This document shows, piece after piece, positions 1 through 8,015 of a stretch of 64,000 nucleotides of DNA. Position numbers and translations under genes: made by a program. The DNA comes from Thermoplasmata archaeon (GTDB taxonomy: Archaea > Thermoplasmatota > Thermoplasmata > Lutacidiplasmatales > UBA184). Numbering within the stretch: the first letter of the stretch is position 1; each line of letters opens with the position of its first letter. The notes under the pieces were generated by a model. The model did no database searches, was not told the origin of the DNA, and was given only the letters and a program-made list of their open reading frames with translations. Where the stretch lies: contig JAJYEA010000005.1 in assembly GCA_021790425.1 (NCBI GenBank), forward strand, positions 1 through 64,000. Direction: 5' to 3'.

Positions 1-111
1 GATCTGACGAAGGTGCGAGAGTTCCTCGACCTCTGGAAGGTTCACCGGGAGGTGAGAGTGATCAGGCCCACTCCGGAGGACGTCTCCTCGCTCACCCCTA
101 CTTCGTCTTGA
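1..111 (+). CDS. C-terminal fragment of an unidentified protein (truncated by window start)
   Basis: Frame 1 is open from base 1 to TGA at 109-111: DLTKVREFLDLWKVHREVRVIRPTPEDVSSLTPTSS*. Absent from the ORF track because its start lies outside the window. Confidence 0.5.
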   Translation, partial: DLTKVREFLDLWKVHREVRVIRPTPEDVSSLTPTSS

Positions 112-176
112 TTATTGTCCCAAGGCCGCGTTGGGGCACTCGCTCACACCCCGGGTGACAACGGGGAGATGGGCTC

Positions 177-749
177 GTGCGCGCGTTTAAATCGGGCGCA
201 GGGTTGCGCGAAGCGTGGCGCGCAAGAGCAACCCCGGAAGGTCGCGCGGGACCGGCTGACCCCGTGGCCCGGCGCAGCGCACCCTATCGCCCCGATGCCC
301 CGATCGTCGCCGAGCTGGCGGCAGGCGGCGTCATCCTGGATCCGGACTCCCGGCACGTGCTCTTGCTGCACGAGATCGTCGAGGACCGGTGGTGCCTGCC
401 CAAAGGGCACGTGGAACTCGGGGAGAGCCTGCACTCCGCGGCCGTTCGGGAGATCCGCGAGGAGACCGGTCTCTCCTCCCTTGAGATGGTGCAGGACCTG
501 GGCGAGGTCACCTACCGCTTCTACCTAGAGGGGCGGAGGACGAACGTGCTCAAGCTCGTGGCGTACTTCCTTTTCCGAGCCCCCTCCGGCGCCGTGAGCC
601 GGGAGCCCATCTTCGACCGTCACGAGTGGGTCACGTTCCCGGAAGCGATCGGCCGGGTATACCCCACCGAGCAACAGGTGCTGGGCCGGGCCCAATCCGC
701 GACCGGTTCTTCCCTCCCGGCTGCCCACGGACGCCCTCCCGCGCCGTGA
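177..749 (+). CDS. NUDIX hydrolase
   Basis: Nudix box GHVELGESLHSAAVREIREETGL matches GX5EX7REUXEEXGU. The GTG start is uncertain. Confidence 0.85.
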   Translation: MRAFKSGAGLREAWRARATPEGRAGPADPVARRSAPYRPDAPIVAELAAGGVILDPDSRHVLLLHEIVEDRWCLPKGHVELGESLHSAAVREIREETGLSSLEMVQDLGEVTYRFYLEGRRTNVLKLVAYFLFRAPSGAVSREPIFDRHEWVTFPEAIGRVYPTEQQVLGRAQSATGSSLPAAHGRPPAP

Positions 750-837
750 CGTTGTCACCACCGTTACGAGGGTGCCCCTCCTCCCGGAAGCCCCCGACCT
801 TCGGAGGCCACGCAGGTGGGCTTCCAAAGTGACTTTC

Positions 838-845
838 TTATACTA
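838..845 (+). promoter_or_regulatory. TATA-like box of leaderless promoter for the 865 gene
   Basis: TTATACTA about 25 nt upstream of ATG 865. Confidence 0.5.
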
Positions 846-864
846 GAACATGCATTAACTATAC

Positions 865-3800
865 ATGCGTGCCCTGTGGTGGCACGTCAGCCACCACCTC
901 GTCGTCCGAATAGCCATGCCCAGCGCCGTAAGCGCGCTTCTCCTTCTCTCGATGCTCTTAGTGGTCGCTCCTGCAGGCTTGGGGGCCGTTGCTCCCACCG
1001 CTCCTCCCTCGCCAGTGCACGGGGCAAGTGGTGGTGCGTCGTCGTTGACCAACCGGGGGATGCCCGCGGTCGGCGGGTCGGTCGCCTCCCCGGTGCCATC
1101 CGTGTACCGCCCGCTGTCCCGTGAGCGCGGAGGTCCGGCGGTCGGAGCCGCCTCGCCCGAGCTGGCCCAGGGGCTCGTTCCGCTCGCGTCGAACGCACAA
1201 GTGGGACTGTGGGAAGGTACCACGTTCGCCCAGCTGGACGCGAACTCCGGCCAGATCTACGGGTCGATGTTCGTCTCCTTTCCCCTGGCGAACGGCCCCT
1301 CGACGAAGGCGATCGTCTACACGCTGTCGGGCCAGAGCACGACCGGGGACTGGTACATACTGGGGATCGGGGACAACCTCGCGGCGATCACGTACTACAG
1401 CAGCCTCGGGTGCTCGACCGGGTTCGAGATCCTGCTGTTGATCATCGACAACGCGGACAGCACGTACTCCGCGCAGTGCCTGAGCTCGCTCACCTTCGCC
1501 GCCGGAGAGACGGTGGAGCTCGGCATGAACTACACGTCGGCCTCCCCGAACAACATGGGGTTCACGGTGTGCGAGAACTCCTCCTGCGTCGGCTACTTCA
1601 TCGCCCAACCCAACCCCTCCTCCCCCGGTTTCTCGATGATGACGACCCCACGGGGCACCTACGGGGGCTTCACGGGGGCGATGACCTGGCTCATGGATCC
1701 CAGCACCACGACGTGCGGGCGGTACGGCCCTCCCGAGGTGGACTACGACTTCCACTCGGGAGCCTACGTCACGGAGTACCTGCCGTGGGCCCAGCAGTAC
1801 GACTTTTACAGCTCCGCCTGGTGCTACAACTACACCTCCGGGGTCATCTCCGCCGCTCCGGGGGACCCGATGACCCACTACTTCGATGCCTCCGGCGGCA
1901 GCGCCGACGGTCCGCACTACGAGGGGATGCAGAACCTTTCCCTGGTCAGCGCCCTCTCCGGCAGTTACTGGTGGAGGTTCCAGACGGATGTCACCCCGCT
2001 CAAAGTACCGGGGCTGGCCGCTTCGCGCACGACCGCGGACGTCGGGCAGACGGTGACCTTCACCCCCTCGGGATCCGGCGGGACTTCCCCCTACTCGTAT
2101 CCATGGTATCTCAACGGAACGTTCCAATCGACGGCCACCGCCGCCTGGACGTGGACCCCTTCGGGGGGTGGTTCGTACTCGAACTACGTGGACCTGGTGG
2201 ACGCGGACTACGATGAGTCCGGGCCCTCATCGACCGTTGCCGTGTCGGTGACGAGCGACCCCACGCTGGGAGTTCCCGTCGCCACGCCGTCGTCAGGAGC
2301 CATCGACCTGGGCCAGAGCGTCACGTTCACGAGCGCGGCTCCCAGCGGCGGCCTCAGCCCGTTCGCCTACAGCTGGACCTCGCTGCCGACCGGGTGTACG
2401 AACTCGATGGTGGCGACCGTGACGTGTGCTCCGACGGTGGCCGGGACGTACTCCGTGGTCGACCAGGTCACGGACGGGAACTCCTTCGTGGTGGCCAGCA
2501 CGCCCTCGTTGTCGTACACCGTCGACGGCCCTCTGACGGCCTCGCTCTCCGCCTCCCCGACCCTGATCGACGTTGGGCAGTCCCTCAACCTCACGGTCAC
2601 GGCCGGTGGAGGGTCCGGGAGCTATTCCTACGCGTACTCCGGGCTCCCGGCGGGTTGTGCCAGCGCCAACGTGACCCCGCTGCTGTGCACGCCCACCTCG
2701 AGCGGGAACTCGTCGGTGACGGTCATCGTTTCCGACACCAACCTTGTCTCCGCGACCTCTTCGGCGGTGAACCTGACGGTGGACCCCGCCCTCAGTTTCC
2801 TCGGTCTGACCGCCGCTCCCGCCTCCTTCTACCTTGGCAACGGGACCTACCTCAATGCCTCCGCGAGCGGGGGAACGCCTGCCTATTCGTACGTCTACTC
2901 CGGGTTGCCTTCGGGATGTACGACCTCCAGCACGTCGTCGCTCTACTGTGTCCCCACCTCCGCCGGGAATGCCTCCGTCACCGTGGTCGTGACTGACGGG
3001 GCGGGCGAGCAGGTCCGCGGCACTGCCGCGTTCACGGTCCTTTCCCCGATCCCTCCGCTGGTGATCACCTCGTACTCGGTCTCTCCCTCCACGATCACGC
3101 AGGGCGCCTCCGTCTCGCTCACCGTGGCCGCCACCGGGGGCGTCTCTCCGTACTCCTATGCCTACACGGGTCTGCCCGCCGGTTGTTCCTCGCAGAACTC
3201 CTCGAGCTTCCCGTGCACCCCCGCGCAGAACGGGACCTTCCCGGTCTCGGTGCGGGTGTCGGACCCCCAGGGTGCCTCGGTCAACCGGACCGCCACCCTT
3301 GTGGTCAATCCGGTCCCGGCCGGTGCTCCCACGATCACCTCGTTCACCGTGAGCCCGTCCACGGTCACGCTGGGCTCGAATGCGAACGTGAACTTCACCG
3401 CGGTGGTCTCGGGGGGCACCCCGGCTTACTCGTACAGCTACGCGGGACTCCCGTCCGGGTGCTCGTCCTCGGACTCGCGTACGCTGACCTGCACGCCCGA
3501 CACGGCGGGAAACTACACGGTGACCCTGACCGTCACCGATAGCAAGAGCAAGACCGCGCAGGCCACCACGACACTGACGGTGAAATCCTCGGCCGGGACC
3601 TTCCCCCCCTCCATCTCTTCGGTATCGGCGACCCCGAACCCGGTGACGGTCGGACAACCGACCAAGATCACCGTGGTGGTGACGGGTGGCAAGACCCCGT
3701 ATACCTACACGTACGGGGGCCTCCCACCGGGATGCCTGTCGATCAGCACGTCGACGCTCTCCTGCACTCCCACGTCCCCCGGTTGGTACAACGTGAGCAT

Positions 3801-5127
3801 CGAGGTGCAGGATGCTGCAGCGGCGAAGGCCACTGACGTCTATCTCCTCCGCGTGACCTCCTCCGGGGCCATCGCCCCCCTCTCGGTCTCCCTGGCGTCG
3901 AACGCCACCTCGCTCCGTTTGGGGATGTCCGCGCTCCTCACCGCCAGCGTGACCGGGGGCGAGGGCGCGTTCTCCTTCTCGTGGGCCTTGAACGGCACGA
4001 ACCTTTCGACCGGGCCGAGCGGGAGCTCCTACACCCCTTCCTTCGCGCACGGGGGGGACTATGCCTTCACGGTGTGGGTCACCGATCACCTGGGTCACGT
4101 GGCCAAGAGCCAGGTGGTCTCCATCGTCGTAGGATCTGCGACCGTGGGGTCCCAACCGGAGTCGAGCGGCTTCCCGTGGTGGATCCTCCTCCTCGTGGTG
4201 GCGGCGGCCCTGGGACTCATGGTCTTCTTGGTTGTCGAGCGTCGTCGTCGGGAACGGCGGGCCTTGGAGGAGGCGGGTCTCACGAACGCAGCGACGACGG
4301 CTCCGGGGACCGAAGACGGGGTCTCTCCCACCGAATCGTCCGAGCCCGTGCTCCCCGCAGTTTCGCTCGGAGCAGCCGCCGGATTCGGTGCGGGTGATTC
4401 GGGTCCTGCGATGAGCGAAGGAGTCGCCTACGGCGTCGGAGCAGAGGTCACGCCCGGAATGACCCCTGCCACGGCGGCCGCGCCTCTCGCGAGCTGCCCG
4501 CAGTGCGGCGGACCCCTGGGAGAGGGGCAGGAGTGCTCGGCCTGCGGAGTGCGCTGGGCCCCAGAGTCTCCCGTGCCCGACCCGGGCCCGACCGCGGTGC
4601 CTGCCTTGATGGAGGCGGGCCCAGAGGCGGCTCCTCCTCCGCTCCTGACCCATTGCCCTCAGTGCGGGGAGCCGCTCGGGGCCGACCAGACGTGCGTCAC
4701 CTGCGGAGTTGGGTGGGCGCCCGAGCCGCCTCTGGTCACCCCCGTCCCCGAGGCCATCCCGAGCGGGTCACCGGAGTCCGCTTCACCCCCCCTCCCCCCG
4801 CCGGAACCGACCCCCTTCTCCGTCGACGTCCCGTTGGGTCCCCCGCCTCCCCCGCCGGACCCGGAGACGGGCGCATCGATACCGGAACCGGAGGTCCGTC
4901 CCTTCCCCGACGACGAATCCCCCCGCGCACCACCCGACCTCGCCGCAGGCGTCCCCGCAGCCACCGACGCCAACCCCTCCGCCGATGGATCTGGTGCGGA
5001 GGGAGCCCCTCCCCCGGGGACCGCTTCCCCGGCCAACGTGCGGACGTGCTTCGTCTGCGGATCGCTGCTCGACGGCGCCTACTGCCCGGTCTGCGAGATG
5101 CGCTGGGAAGCTCCCGCGCCCGAGTAG
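865..5127 (+). CDS. Large surface protein A: signal peptide, beta-rich head, Ig/PKD-like repeats, TM, cytoplasmic tail with three zinc ribbons
   Basis: Repeats with YxYxGLPxGC...CTPT...VTVTD; TM segment GFPWWILLLVVAAALGLMVFLVVERRRRERR; tail has CPQCGGPLGEGQECSACGVRW, CPQCGEPLGADQTCVTCGVGW and CFVCGSLLDGAYCPVCEMRW. Confidence 0.85.
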   Translation: MRALWWHVSHHLVVRIAMPSAVSALLLLSMLLVVAPAGLGAVAPTAPPSPVHGASGGASSLTNRGMPAVGGSVASPVPSVYRPLSRERGGPAVGAASPELAQGLVPLASNAQVGLWEGTTFAQLDANSGQIYGSMFVSFPLANGPSTKAIVYTLSGQSTTGDWYILGIGDNLAAITYYSSLGCSTGFEILLLIIDNADSTYSAQCLSSLTFAAGETVELGMNYTSASPNNMGFTVCENSSCVGYFIAQPNPSSPGFSMMTTPRGTYGGFTGAMTWLMDPSTTTCGRYGPPEVDYDFHSGAYVTEYLPWAQQYDFYSSAWCYNYTSGVISAAPGDPMTHYFDASGGSADGPHYEGMQNLSLVSALSGSYWWRFQTDVTPLKVPGLAASRTTADVGQTVTFTPSGSGGTSPYSYPWYLNGTFQSTATAAWTWTPSGGGSYSNYVDLVDADYDESGPSSTVAVSVTSDPTLGVPVATPSSGAIDLGQSVTFTSAAPSGGLSPFAYSWTSLPTGCTNSMVATVTCAPTVAGTYSVVDQVTDGNSFVVASTPSLSYTVDGPLTASLSASPTLIDVGQSLNLTVTAGGGSGSYSYAYSGLPAGCASANVTPLLCTPTSSGNSSVTVIVSDTNLVSATSSAVNLTVDPALSFLGLTAAPASFYLGNGTYLNASASGGTPAYSYVYSGLPSGCTTSSTSSLYCVPTSAGNASVTVVVTDGAGEQVRGTAAFTVLSPIPPLVITSYSVSPSTITQGASVSLTVAATGGVSPYSYAYTGLPAGCSSQNSSSFPCTPAQNGTFPVSVRVSDPQGASVNRTATLVVNPVPAGAPTITSFTVSPSTVTLGSNANVNFTAVVSGGTPAYSYSYAGLPSGCSSSDSRTLTCTPDTAGNYTVTLTVTDSKSKTAQATTTLTVKSSAGTFPPSISSVSATPNPVTVGQPTKITVVVTGGKTPYTYTYGGLPPGCLSISTSTLSCTPTSPGWYNVSIEVQDAAAAKATDVYLLRVTSSGAIAPLSVSLASNATSLRLGMSALLTASVTGGEGAFSFSWALNGTNLSTGPSGSSYTPSFAHGGDYAFTVWVTDHLGHVAKSQVVSIVVGSATVGSQPESSGFPWWILLLVVAAALGLMVFLVVERRRRERRALEEAGLTNAATTAPGTEDGVSPTESSEPVLPAVSLGAAAGFGAGDSGPAMSEGVAYGVGAEVTPGMTPATAAAPLASCPQCGGPLGEGQECSACGVRWAPESPVPDPGPTAVPALMEAGPEAAPPPLLTHCPQCGEPLGADQTCVTCGVGWAPEPPLVTPVPEAIPSGSPESASPPLPPPEPTPFSVDVPLGPPPPPPDPETGASIPEPEVRPFPDDESPRAPPDLAAGVPAATDANPSADGSGAEGAPPPGTASPANVRTCFVCGSLLDGAYCPVCEMRWEAPAPE

Positions 5128-5171
5128 TCCTTCTCAGCCTCCGTGGCGCTCTAATTTTGCGCGCTTTCCCG

Positions 5172-5179
5172 TATATATA
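5172..5179 (+). promoter_or_regulatory. TATA box for the 5202 gene
   Basis: TATATATA about 25-30 nt upstream of ATG 5202. Confidence 0.55.
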
Positions 5180-5201
5180 CTCGGGCGGACCTCGTTCGGG
5201 C

Positions 5202-7907
5202 ATGGACCCCGTCTCCGCGGGATCGCGGGGCCCCCGCTGGGGGGAAGTGGGCTTCGTCTCGCTCCTGGTCCTGTTGATGGTCACTCCGTCCCCGACGGGC
5301 GGATGGTCCCTCCCTTCCTTGGAGGGAGAAACGCACTCCTCGCTTTCTCTCCCGGTGGTGAAGGTGTTGTCGATCGGCTCGACCGGGTCCCCTTCCGCGA
5401 CGCCCACAGGGCCCGGGGGCAATGACTGGTGGGACCGCTACTGGCCGCTGTCCGCCTCGGTCGGTCTCTCTTCGAGGAACACCATCAACGTGGGTCAGAA
5501 CCCCAACATCCCTGCGGCGGACACCTACACCGGGAGGGTCTACTCCTCCAACGCCGGCCCGAGCAATCTCAGCATCATCGACCCGAGCACCCACCAGGTG
5601 GAGGTCACGATGCCGGTGGGCACCCACCCCTACTGGTCCCCGGAGTTCGACCCGGCCGACGGGAACGTGTACGTCCCGAACGAGTGGTCGGACAGCGTGA
5701 GCGTCATCTCGGGCGCGACGGAGACGCCAATCGCCTACATTCCCGTGGGACTGGACCCCTGGTGGCCGATCTACGACCCGGCGACCCCGAACGACACGCT
5801 CTACGTGGCCAACGCGAACTCGGGCAACGTCAGCGTCATCTCCGGCACCCAGGCCGCGGTCGTAGCCAGCATCCCGGTGGGGGGCCAGCCCTGGTGGCCG
5901 GTGGTCGATCCCGTGACGAACCAGGTGTTCGTGCCGGGCCCCACCAACAACGTGACCGTGATCGATGGGTACACCAACCGGGTGGTCGCCGTGCTGCGCC
6001 TTCCGGGGAATGCGCTCCCCGGGGTCTTCGACAGCGCGAACGGTGACCTCTACTTCCCGGCCGAGTCCGCGGGAAAGGTGAGCGTGGTGTCCGGGGCCAC
6101 GGACCGGATCCTCGCCAACCTGACGGTCGGCGCCAGTCCCGTGATGCCCACCTACGTCCCGGCCAACGGGGAGATCTACGTCCCGAACCTGTACTCGGCG
6201 AACATTAGCGTGATCTCCGGCGGGAACAACACGGTCCTTCGCGCGATCCCGGTGGGGGGGTCCCCCGAACCTCCGGTCGTCGACCCCTTGACCGACGAAC
6301 TTTACGTGGCGAACTCGGCATCGGCCAACGTGTCCGTCATCGATTCCGGGACCGATGCGGTCATCGCCACCATTCCCGTGGGGGCTGACCCGCACTGGCC
6401 GGTCTACGATGACCGGGACAACACGGTATACGTTCCCAACTCGGGAGCGGCGACCATCAGCCTGATCCCGGGGGGGTGTGGCTCCTCCGGGACGCTCTGC
6501 TACGCCTCCGTCTCCCCCGCGACGGGACCGCTTCGCGCGGGACAGACGGAGCAGGTGACCGCGACCGTGCACTGCACAGGAGGCGCTTGCCCCGGGGGGA
6601 TCGTCTACCACTGGTCGGTCTCGAACGGCCTCGCCAGTGTCTCTCCCTCCGCCCCCTCCCCCGATCCGGTCGCCAACCTGACCGCCGGCGCGAATACGGG
6701 TGAGTTCGTCCTGCGTGTGACCGCCGCGTGGAACGGGACCGCCGTGAACTCGACCGGCCTCCCCATCGTGATCACCCTCCCGCCGCCCCCCTCGCTCGTC
6801 AACGTCTCGATCTGGCCGCCCGCGGCTCAGGTCGCCCCGGGCCAGACGGTCAACCTCACCGCGCTCCTCTCGTGCCCATCCTCAGGATGCCCGACGAACA
6901 TCCAGTACGCATGGGGTCTCAACAACTCCCTGGGCACGCTCTCTTCCACCACCGCGAACTGTACCCAGTTCCAGGCCGGCCCGCTCGACGGGTCGGTGAC
7001 GGTGACCGTACTTGCGACCTCGGGGACCGCCCGGGTCTCTTCTTCCTCGCAGGTGCGCATCCTGGCCAATGCCCCCGCGGTGATCGAGTCCGTCTCCGTG
7101 CGTCCATCGCAGGAGGTGGTCCCGGTCAACGGCAGCGCGACCCTCTACGCCCAGGCGGTCTGCACGGGGGGGCAAGCGTGTCCGAAGACCACGGTCTACG
7201 AGTGGTCCGCGCCGGGCGCGCTGGTGACCTTGACCCCGGCGACGGGTGCGTCGACGCACCTCCGGGCCGGTGCGAGCCCGGGGTTCCTCAACGTGACCGT
7301 GGTCGCGATCGCGGAAGGGCGTTCCGCGAGCGCGCAGGTCGCCGTCCGGGTCTCGGGCACCCCGGTCCCCGGCCTCGCGAAGGTGTCGATCCAATCCTCC
7401 TCCGTCCGACTGGACCCGGGAGGCAACGTCACGCTCCTTGCTGTACCCACGTGCTCGCCTTCGGCATGCCAGGCCGGGATGACCTACTACTGGTCGCTCT
7501 CGGACCATGCTCTCGCGAGTCTCAACACGACCTCGTCACCCGTGGTCCGGCTCACCTGGGGCAGCGCTTTGGGCTCGGAGTCGGTCACCGTGGAGGCCAC
7601 GCTGAACGATGTTTCGGTGTCGAGCAGTCCACTCGTGCTGAGCGTGCAGTCCCCGTCCCATGCCGGCGTACCGGCCACCTGGATAGTCGCGATACTCGCG
7701 GGGGCAGGGTTACTCGCGCTCGCGCTGGTCGTGTGGGTCCTATCCCGGAGGCGACGAGCGGCCCGGAGCGGAAGGGGCGGTCCGACGCCCCACTGGTCCA
7801 CCTCCCCCACCGAAGAGACCCCGCACCGTGTCGAGGAGGACCACGCGGACTCCCCCGCGGGGGATAGGGAGGTTTCGGGCCCCCATTTGCGTCCCCCCCA
7901 GGAATAG
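5202..7907 (+). CDS. Surface protein B: YVTN-type beta-propeller plus Ig-like repeats, C-terminal TM
   Basis: ORF is open from 4503, but signal peptide MDPVSAGSRGPRWGEVGFVSLLVLLMVTPSP and the TATA box place the start at ATG 5202. Repeats such as YVANANSGNVSVISGTQAAVVASIPVGGQPWWPVVDPVTNQVFV; TM WIVAILAGAGLLALALVVWVLSRRRR. Confidence 0.85.
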   Translation: MDPVSAGSRGPRWGEVGFVSLLVLLMVTPSPTGGWSLPSLEGETHSSLSLPVVKVLSIGSTGSPSATPTGPGGNDWWDRYWPLSASVGLSSRNTINVGQNPNIPAADTYTGRVYSSNAGPSNLSIIDPSTHQVEVTMPVGTHPYWSPEFDPADGNVYVPNEWSDSVSVISGATETPIAYIPVGLDPWWPIYDPATPNDTLYVANANSGNVSVISGTQAAVVASIPVGGQPWWPVVDPVTNQVFVPGPTNNVTVIDGYTNRVVAVLRLPGNALPGVFDSANGDLYFPAESAGKVSVVSGATDRILANLTVGASPVMPTYVPANGEIYVPNLYSANISVISGGNNTVLRAIPVGGSPEPPVVDPLTDELYVANSASANVSVIDSGTDAVIATIPVGADPHWPVYDDRDNTVYVPNSGAATISLIPGGCGSSGTLCYASVSPATGPLRAGQTEQVTATVHCTGGACPGGIVYHWSVSNGLASVSPSAPSPDPVANLTAGANTGEFVLRVTAAWNGTAVNSTGLPIVITLPPPPSLVNVSIWPPAAQVAPGQTVNLTALLSCPSSGCPTNIQYAWGLNNSLGTLSSTTANCTQFQAGPLDGSVTVTVLATSGTARVSSSSQVRILANAPAVIESVSVRPSQEVVPVNGSATLYAQAVCTGGQACPKTTVYEWSAPGALVTLTPATGASTHLRAGASPGFLNVTVVAIAEGRSASAQVAVRVSGTPVPGLAKVSIQSSSVRLDPGGNVTLLAVPTCSPSACQAGMTYYWSLSDHALASLNTTSSPVVRLTWGSALGSESVTVEATLNDVSVSSSPLVLSVQSPSHAGVPATWIVAILAGAGLLALALVVWVLSRRRRAARSGRGGPTPHWSTSPTEETPHRVEEDHADSPAGDREVSGPHLRPPQE

Positions 7908-7989
7908 GACCTGACCTCGCGACCCAAGGCCCTGAAGGAGGGGACTCCCGGTGACAGGTCCTCCTCCCGGTTTTGGTTCCCGGGGCTAG

Positions 7990-7997
7990 GTTTATAC
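7990..7997 (+). promoter_or_regulatory. TATA-like box for the 8016 gene
   Basis: GTTTATACT about 25 nt upstream of ATG 8016. Confidence 0.5.
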
Positions 7998-8015
7998 TGC
8001 CTCAGGCTTGGGAAG

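Noticed and set aside
2293-4653. Long minus-strand ORF (786 aa); likewise 958-2127, 12614-14740, 16088-18877, 18941-20881, 22533-25028 and 26191-27867 on the minus strand
   Set aside because: Antisense shadow ORFs in high-GC DNA: Arg/Gly/His-rich, no motifs, fully opposite well-supported genes with signal peptides, TMs and repeats.
4159-5127. Archaeosortase (PGF-CTERM-type) sorting signal at the end of the large surface proteins
   Set aside because: No PGF motif, and the TM is followed by long zinc-ribbon tails rather than ending within a few basic residues. The FPWW motif is reported separately.
4503-5201. N-terminal extension of the 4503-7907 ORF
   Set aside because: Low-complexity Arg/Pro/Gly-rich read-through of the protein A tail in another frame. 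A signal peptide and TATA box mark the real start at 5202.
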